NCBI RefSeq assembly: GCF_001487145.1
Contig: NZ_LN913016.1
Location: 1,574,354 to 1,638,353, forward strand
Direction of reading: 5' to 3'
DNA length: 64,000 bases
DNA from: Anaerococcus rubeinfantis
Lineage (GTDB): Bacteria > Bacillota > Clostridia > Tissierellales > Peptoniphilaceae
This document shows, one piece after another, positions 53,711 through 61,900 of the stretch (position 1 is its first letter; the number at the start of each line of letters is the position of its first letter). The notes under the pieces were generated by a model, which saw nothing but the letters and a program-made list of their open reading frames with translations, was not told where the DNA came from and searched no databases. The translations under genes were made by a program, and so were the position numbers.

Positions 53711-55807
53711 TTATGCTTGTTCTTTGTTAGCTTTCATTTTGTAAGCTGCAAGTCCCATAATCATAAGACCAGCTATTACAAAGATGATTGAACCAATTCC
53801 ACCTGTTTGTGGGATTGTTAAGTTTCTATTTTCAACTTTCATAGCTGATGTTCCTTCAGCTGCTATTTTGTCTTTACCATCTTGGTTCTTAGTAAATTCA
53901 ATATTACCTTTAGATGCCCAAGAATCAGCGCTTATTGTAAATTCTTTTTCTTCTTTTATTTCAGCGTATCCTTCTGGAGCTTTTGTTTCTTTTAGATAAT
54001 ATTTTCCATCTTTAAGACCGTCGATTGCAAATTGTCCATTTTCGTTAGAAACTAATTTTACTAAATTAGCATCTTTAGCATCAGTAGACCATTCATATTT
54101 TGTGTTTAGTTTTTCATAAGCTGCTTTTACTTTTTCATATTGAGCGTCTGCTGTTGTTTGTTCAACTTTATCAGCAATCATTTGATCGTAGATAGCTTTT
54201 TCTTTTGTATATTCTTGTCTATCATTAGCTACTTTTTCAGCTGATTTTTGAACTAAATATTCTGTTTTGTCAGAGTTCATTACTACGAATTCTGCTCCAG
54301 CTAATCTTTTATTAGTTTTTTCATCAAGTTTTACGAATTTTTTACCGTGTTGAACAACTTTTGGTTCTTTTGGATTTACTTCTTTATTGTTACCTTTGTA
54401 GTTTACAACTTTAATTGTACCTTCTTCAGTAACTTCATAAGAAGTTTCTTCGCCTTCTTGTCTGTTAATTTCTACTGGTTTGTATGATTTTTCATTATTA
54501 AGATTTTCCCAAGTATGTGTTGGTTTGTCTTTATTAATTGTTACAGGATCACCAACTGCTTCTCCAGTAGATGCATCATAAAGTTGGAATGTTGCTGATT
54601 CGCCATCTGCAAATGTTCCATCATCCCATTCTTTGTTTACAGTTATTTTCTTATCTTTTGGTTTTGTTGTTTTTGGAGTATTTCCTCTTTTTTGATCGTT
54701 ACCATAGAAGAAGTCAACGTCGTTTGATTCAGGAATATTAACGATAGCTTTTTCGTTAAGTGTTGCTGAATATTCAAGAGCTACTAAGTGTTTTTCTGCT
54801 CCATTAACTTTTGCAAGACCTTTTTCTGTTAATGATACATAGAAACCTGTTGCATCATTCTTTTCAATTTCATAATCTTCTGCAGCTGCTTCTTGTCCAT
54901 CAATAAATACTTTTAAGTCTTTATTGTATGTTAAACCAGCTGTCATACTATCTTGCCAGTATGCAGTTTGATAAGATGTGTTTTCTTTAAATAGTGTTTC
55001 TACTCTGTAGTCAAGTTTATCGCCTATTTGATGATCTTTTTTATCATTATTTATAGTTTCTTGATCTCTTTTGTTATTTAGAGCATCATTTGCTTTTGGT
55101 TCTTTAAATTCATCTTTATAGTCTTTTACAACTTCTGGTGCTTCTGCATCAGTGTTCTTTGGATATAAATGTAGAACATTTCCACCCATAATTGTTGCTG
55201 GAAGAACTATTGATGATGGTATAGCTTTACCTTCTTTACTTAATGTTTTGTTGTTTTCTTTGTATGTTGATTTTTCAAGATTTTCAACGATTACAAATTT
55301 AGTATCTTTAACTTTATCTCCGTCTTTGTCAAGGAATTGAGTTAAATCAATACTTCCTGTACCATTAGCAGTTGTCATTTTTTCAGCAACTTTTTGATAA
55401 GCTTTTGTTGTATCAATTTCTTTTGAAGGATATTTTTTATTTAATTCTTCTCCAGTTACTGTTCCTGCTGTTCCTGCTGGTACTTCTTTGTAAACTTCAA
55501 AGTAAACATTAGCTACTTCTTTAGATTTTTCTCCAAAGAATTTTTGAATTTCTGTGATCTTTCCACCATTTGTTCTATTTTGTTCTGGATCCCAATTTGC
55601 TAAATCAGCTGAATCCATAACAATTTTGTGGATGTCAATTGTTGAAGTTGTTGAAGCTTCTGCTTCATCAGCTGGTGCGCCTTCTTTTGTTGTTGGCTTT
55701 TGAGTGCCTGTGTAATATTGGTCAGCGCTAGCATTTGTAAATGGTGCTACAAGTATTGATGCAACCATTGCGAATGCTGTTAAAAATGACAAAATTTTGT
55801 GTTTCAT
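53711..55807 (-). CDS. Major pilin (SpaA/FimA type) with CnaB isopeptide domains
   Basis: The 698-residue protein has a signal peptide (LTAFAMVASILVAPFTNASA), the pilin motif GGNVLHLYPKN with the crosslinking Lys217, a middle CnaB domain (ITVNKEWDDGTFADGESATF, about 388-470), a C-terminal domain with KKFVKLDEKTNKRLAGAEFV and the E-box YYLKETKAPEGYAEI, and the sorting signal IPQTGG (665-670) before the membrane helix. Sortase C joins the Thr of one subunit to the YPKN lysine of the next. An inserted helical stretch (KSAEKVANDRQEYTKEKAIY) lies within the last domain. AAGGAG precedes the ATG. Confidence 0.93.
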   Translation of the reverse strand: MKHKILSFLTAFAMVASILVAPFTNASADQYYTGTQKPTTKEGAPADEAEASTTSTIDIHKIVMDSADLANWDPEQNRTNGGKITEIQKFFGEKSKEVANVYFEVYKEVPAGTAGTVTGEELNKKYPSKEIDTTKAYQKVAEKMTTANGTGSIDLTQFLDKDGDKVKDTKFVIVENLEKSTYKENNKTLSKEGKAIPSSIVLPATIMGGNVLHLYPKNTDAEAPEVVKDYKDEFKEPKANDALNNKRDQETINNDKKDHQIGDKLDYRVETLFKENTSYQTAYWQDSMTAGLTYNKDLKVFIDGQEAAAEDYEIEKNDATGFYVSLTEKGLAKVNGAEKHLVALEYSATLNEKAIVNIPESNDVDFFYGNDQKRGNTPKTTKPKDKKITVNKEWDDGTFADGESATFQLYDASTGEAVGDPVTINKDKPTHTWENLNNEKSYKPVEINRQEGEETSYEVTEEGTIKVVNYKGNNKEVNPKEPKVVQHGKKFVKLDEKTNKRLAGAEFVVMNSDKTEYLVQKSAEKVANDRQEYTKEKAIYDQMIADKVEQTTADAQYEKVKAAYEKLNTKYEWSTDAKDANLVKLVSNENGQFAIDGLKDGKYYLKETKAPEGYAEIKEEKEFTISADSWASKGNIEFTKNQDGKDKIAAEGTSAMKVENRNLTIPQTGGIGSIIFVIAGLMIMGLAAYKMKANKEQA

Positions 55808-55930
55808 AATTTTCTCCTTTTTATTTTTTTGTCAATTTGCCTTGATATGTTTTGGCTTTCGCCTTATCAATTATGTATAATCTGTATTTCAAGATTTATA
55901 CTAGAAACGTTCCTACATTTATAATAACCC

Positions 55931-55965
55931 TAACTTGCAAGAAAATTTATTTTTCTTGCAAGTTA
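55931..55965. promoter_or_regulatory. Perfect hairpin between adhesin and major pilin genes
   Basis: TAACTTGCAAGAAAA and its complement form a long stem over a very short loop, 25 bases after the adhesin stop. No T-tract follows in either direction, so it is more likely an mRNA processing or stability stem than a simple terminator. The rest of the leader has AGTATAAATC-type promoter-like sequence and a GGCGAAAGCC hairpin. Confidence 0.6.
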
Positions 55966-55989
55966 TTATTAGGTTAATTATCTAAATTC

Positions 55990-58900
55990 TCAGACTTCTC
56001 CTACTACTAGTTTATACTTTCTTTTGTAAAAGGTCAATACTCCTGCAAACATTATTAATAATCCTATTATAGTAAATCCTATCCAATTTCCTGGACCTCC
56101 AGTAAATGGATATTCTCCTTTTTTGTTTGATATTAGAAGTTCTACTTTGTTTATGTCTCTGTCTAGGTATTTTTCTTGATAGTTTTTCATATCCAAAGTA
56201 TTTTCTTCTGCAGTAAAGCTTTGTAGGTATCTAGAAACTATTTGATTATTGTAGTTTATCTTTGCTCCTACTTTTGTGGCTTCTTTGTATGGCATATCTA
56301 CAATTAGGATATAGGTTTTTTCCTTATCTTCATTTGTTGATTCTGGTTTTATTGTAACTTTCAAGTTTGGATTTTCATTATTATTGTATTCAACCTTGTA
56401 AGATGAGTTATCTTTATCAGAAATTATATTACCATCATCACTTGCCACAAGCCTTATTTTTGTGTTTGCATCTGTTAGTTTAATATCATTTGCTAAACTT
56501 TCGATTGTTATGGCTTTATCTTTTATTTCACTCGCTTTTGCTTTTATTGTGAAATTTTGTCTAAAGATTTTATCTTTTGTGTTTATTCCAATAACTTCGC
56601 TTGTGATATTTGTTCCATTTTCTCCAATGTGATTTGGATTTGTTATGGTATTCATTGTATCTTTTGAATCATCAAAAGAGTTTAGCCATTTTACTGTACC
56701 GTCTTTTCTTACTTCTATTTTCCAAGTCTTGTTAGATTTTATGAAACCTGATGGGGCCCTTTTTTCTTCTAGTTTGTATGTTCCTACTGGCAGGTCATCA
56801 AAGACTATTGTCTTATTAGTCTCATCTTTTTTACCAACACTTGCTTCATATTTTTTTGATCCAGTCTCTTGTGTTAGTAAGAAACTTGCTCCATCTAGTG
56901 TGTTTCCATTTAGGTCAGTTTTTCTAACCTTTATTTGAGCATTTTTGTTGTTTTCTATGGTTAGTTTACCACCTTTTATGTCTACAATATTTCCATTTTC
57001 ATCAACTGTAAAGGTTGAAACTGCCTTATCTGGTGTTTTAAATCCTTTTGGAGCTTCTGTTTCCCAAACCTCATAATTTCCTGGTGAAAGTTTTTTCCAG
57101 AAGAATTTACCATTTTTATCTGAAGTTCTTTCTGATCCTTCTACTTTTGTAGCAGCACCTATTGTAGGTTTCTTTCTAAGTTCGAATTTTGCTCCTGCTA
57201 GTGGACTTCCAACTCCATTTGAAAATTCTTCATTTTCATTATTTGAGTTTTCTTCTTGATCTTTTTTCTTATCAACAGCTACTCCCCTTATTCCATCATT
57301 GATTTTTGTGTATTCAATTCTGTTTTTGAAGTTTATTAGAGAAATTGTTTTGTTTGTATCTCCAATTGCTCCAGGGTTAAAGAATTGTGACCAAGTTTCA
57401 AAGTGTCCTGTGTAACCTGCTTTGAAATAGTACCATCCATTATTTACTAATTCATAAACATTGTGGTTAGCATAATGTACAACAGTTTTCAATGAATTAG
57501 CTGTTTCACTTGCAAGCTTACCTTTTATTTCTATTACATAGGTGTTTTTCTCATACCCATCTTGATTTAGATATTTTTGTGGTATGAAAATCTCATTGGT
57601 ATTACCATTGTATCTTCCATATTGATCAGAATTTCCAGTATATCGGTACTGGTCACCAATATATGTTAAATCAGATCTACTAAAGTCAACATCATATGAA
57701 TCTGGTAAGTCATTTTCTTGCCATTCATCTTTATGAGAACCCCATCCTGATTTTCTATAAGTCTTAACTGATAGAGAATTTTGGTCTATTTCCTTGTCTG
57801 TTGTAAATCTTATATTTTTATTTGTTAAATATTTATTCCAAGGATTGTAGTAGACAATTGCCGTAAAGGTCTTATCCTTTGGGTTAAGTCTTAAGTTATA
57901 TGATGATATATCGGAATTTGGATTTTGGTATCCATTATATTTCTCTTTAGAATTATATCCTCTATAATCAATATTTATAGAATCTGAATAATGATAAGCA
58001 TTATTTTGTTCATCTTTATTATTTCCTATATCTGCTGTAACAGTTATGTCTTGTTTGTGGTCAATTTGTCTTCTATCTGCGAAAAGTTGAAGATACATTG
58101 CCATAGATTCTGGTTTGTAATCTCCTACATAATCTGTGAAAGTATAGGTTATTGATTTTCTATCAGGATTTATTTTTGCCTCAGCAAGTTTTCCTGCAGG
58201 TCCTATTATATCGAATTTTGAATCTGGCATTTTACCATTATCTTCATTATCTTTATATATTCCATCAAGGTCGACATTTTCTGAGAAATTGATTGTGAAA
58301 TAATCACCTGGTTTTATTTCTTTTTCTGGATCGATTTTAAATTTGAAATTAGCTATCATTCCTTCAGCTTTGTTTGGATAAACTGTTTGACTATTTGGTG
58401 TATCCGCTGTTGAAACTAATTCTTTTTGTGCTCCTTCAAAGGTTATTGATTGTGAAACATCTTCTTTTTTCGCTGGTGTTTTCCAATCTCCTCCTCCAAG
58501 AGCTATCAATCTCTTCTTAGTATCAATGATATAACCATCTTTTGTCTTTATTTCTTTTATCCAATATGAACCGAAAGGAAGATCACTAAATTTGATTTTT
58601 CCATCAGATCCTGTAACTTTTTCGCTTACTTCTTTTCCTTCAGTATCGTAAAGTTTAAATGTTACTCCTTCAAGTGGATTATTTTCATCATCAGTTTTAT
58701 TAAGTTCAAACTCGCCCTTACCAGGTTTTACGTTGGTGATTTTTGCAAGTTTTTCCTTATTAGTTTCGTCTAGTTTTATTTCAGATTTGTCATCTTCTAT
58801 ATAAACTTCACCTTCAAGAATTCTAAATTTCTTGACAGCTCCTTGGACTTTAATGTATTCTTCGCCATTTTTATCTTTTGGAGCAGTTGGTTCTATTAAT

Positions 58901-61900
58901 TGGTAGAAACCATCTGTTAGACCTGTAATTTTAAATTTACCATTAGATTTTGATGTGAAAGAGTAGGCAGATTTTTCAATGCTTACATCTACTGGTCCAT
59001 CTTTTCTTACCTTTTCACCATTAGCTTTTTCGATGTAATAACCCTTATCATCTTTTTTGATAAATTCTAAGTTATTTGTTACTGGATAGTAGTTTCTATC
59101 TTGGTCTTGTTTTTCTAGGTAGAAATAGACGTCTTTTAGTGGTGTTTCTTTATCTACAAGTTTATCACCATCTTTTACAGTATCTTTACCAACTTTTGTA
59201 AATTCAACTTCTGTTTTGTTGTTTACAATTTTGAAGCTTGATGATGCATTAGCAAGTGTTCCAGTTAGCTCTATCTTTGTACCACCTGTATCTAACCTTG
59301 CTCCGGTATCTGTAATTAGATTACCTTCTTTATCTTTTAGATCAGTACCATCAGGTTTTACAACTCCTACTAGGTATGGAGCTATTGTTGTGCCAACTTT
59401 TCTAAATTCTATCTTGTATTTATTCTTAGATTTGACGTAGCCTGCTGGAGCTTTGGTTTCTTCTAAGAGGTATTTTACATCGGTTTGAATATCTTCTAAT
59501 GGGAACCTATAATATTGATCTTTGCCTAAGTTTATAGTGTGACTATAAACATTGGTATCAGTATTTTTATCATCTTTCGGATCTTTGTAAAGTGATAATT
59601 CTAGCTCACCACTATTTATATGGTTAAATTTATTTACACCATTTACTTGAGCCATAAATCCTTTAGATAGAACAAGGTATGGTTTTTCTCGGTTATTTAC
59701 GAAGAAGTATCCATCTTGGATAAATGGTTCTTCTTGTTGAGTTTTTGGATTTGTTTGAGTGAAGATATAAGATAAATTTTCATTTTCTACTAGTGATTTC
59801 TTACCTTCATTATCTTCTTTTATCTCATAGAATTTCTTCTTTAGCTTATAGTTATCCTTCTCGTCTTCATAGACTTTTATAACTATTTGCCTATCCATCA
59901 ACTTGTAGCCTTCTGGAGCGTGGGTTTCATAGAGGACATAGATACCTTTTGATAGGTCTTTTACTTCAAATATACCGTTCGTACTTGCAGCTATATTTCT
60001 AGTTCCACCGTAAGATTGACCAGTCAAGGCATTTTTTTCATCCATAGGATCAGCAACTTTACCATCTTTATCTGGTTTTGGATCTGGGATGACCTTTATC
60101 AAATCAAATCTGGTGTATTTCTTGATTAAATTTGTTGTGTCATTTCCGCTATATTTCTTCCATTTCAAATCTATAGTGTTTTTCTTGTTTATCAATTTGT
60201 ATTGGAAGTCAGGATCATCTGTTAATTTAGCAAAGTTAGTATTAGTTTTGAAATTATTTTTTGTATAGGTCTTGTAGTACTCAGTTTTGTAAGTTTTATA
60301 ATAGGAATCTTCAGTTTTCTTATTATAGATGACTTCTAGACCATTTTCACCTTTTTTGACTTCAATTATCCATCTGGTTTGTTGGGTTGCGTCTTCGTAG
60401 CCGTCTGGGATGTCTGTTTCTATTAGCTCATAGATACCTTCATCCAAATCTCTGAAGTTAACTTCACCGTCTTCTTGAGATCTGACATTTGCTTTGTAGT
60501 ATCTCTTTGTAGCTCCAGATATGGAGTCATATCTAGCATTGCCAGTTACTTTTGTATCGTCAATTTTATCTAGTTCACCATTTTCTAGGTAAGAATAAGT
60601 CTTACTATCTTTGACTAGAGTTTTTAGATTACCATTTTCATAATAATCAAAGCTCATACTCTTATCATCCATTGATTCTCTTACTTTTTTAAGTACGAAG
60701 TAAGCATCTTTTAGTGGTTTATCATCACCTGTTACTTTCTTGAATCTTAGTGGAATCTTTGGATAGTTGTTTACTTTAACATCTTGAAGATTTCCTTCTT
60801 GATCTGTTTTAAAGTCAATAGACTTATCTTTATTTTCAAACTCTATTTTTAGCTTTAAGGTCTTAGAATCTTGAACTACATTGAAATACCATGGTTCTGG
60901 TTTTGCAAAACCTTCGATTGTTATAGTTTCTTCAAGTCTATAACGACCCACAGTTAAATTTCTAAAGTTATAAATTGCACTACCAAATCCAGCTATTTCT
61001 CTTTCGTAACCATCTGGAATTTTCTTGCCCTTTTTATCAACCTCAACCACCTTAAAGCCTGTACCATTTAATTTTGTATTGGTAGAAGCGTTCATCTTTG
61101 TAAAGTTAAGATTTATTTTTAGTTGGGTGTTTGCTATACTTTCTAAATCGCCTTTTTCAGATTTTGTAAATAGCGAAGTATCTGCATCTGGAATTTCTTG
61201 ATATTTTCCGTTTGAATCTTTCTTGTATCCTTTGACTTCTTGAGTCCAAGAACCATCCTTACCTGGTGTAAATTTAATAGTTATAAAACTATCGTCATTT
61301 AATTTGTAACCATCTGCAGGTTTGATTTCTTCTAGGATATAAGTTCCTTCTTGGATATTTGTAAAGTGAACTCCAGAAACCTTACTTGCTGTAGCTTCTG
61401 CATAGCCTTTTTCTTTGTTATATGGTTCTGGTTTTGCTTTTTCTTCTTCTTTTACTCCTGTTTGAGGATCAACTTTTGCTTTGCCATCTGCATCAAATTC
61501 TACATTACCATCTTTATCAACTAGAACTTTCTTTAGGGTAAAGACTGCATTTTCCAAATTCTTTTGGGTCTCAGAGTCTTTTTTCATAAATTTAAGTTCT
61601 GTTGTTGTCATGTAGTTTGTTACCCAAACATCGTCTATGCCCTTGTATGGAGCATCCGGTCTGGCTGGGTCTGAACGTCCATCGTCTGGTACTACCTCTG
61701 TATAAAGGTCGTAGACTTCGTTTCCGTTTTTGTCTTTATAACCTTTATCTATACCATGGATGGTTTTTCCAAGAAGTTTTGCTTTTTCATCAGCAGGATA
61801 GTCTTTGTTCCAATCGTCTGTTTCTTTAAATTTGTGTTCGAAGTTAAATTCGATTTTCATGTAATCGTCATCTGAAGGAACTTTTCCTTCTCGAACCATT

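Noticed and set aside
55840-55850. TTGACA-like box directly before the major pilin start
   Set aside because: It is too close to the start codon (about 20 bases) to leave room for a -10 box and leader.
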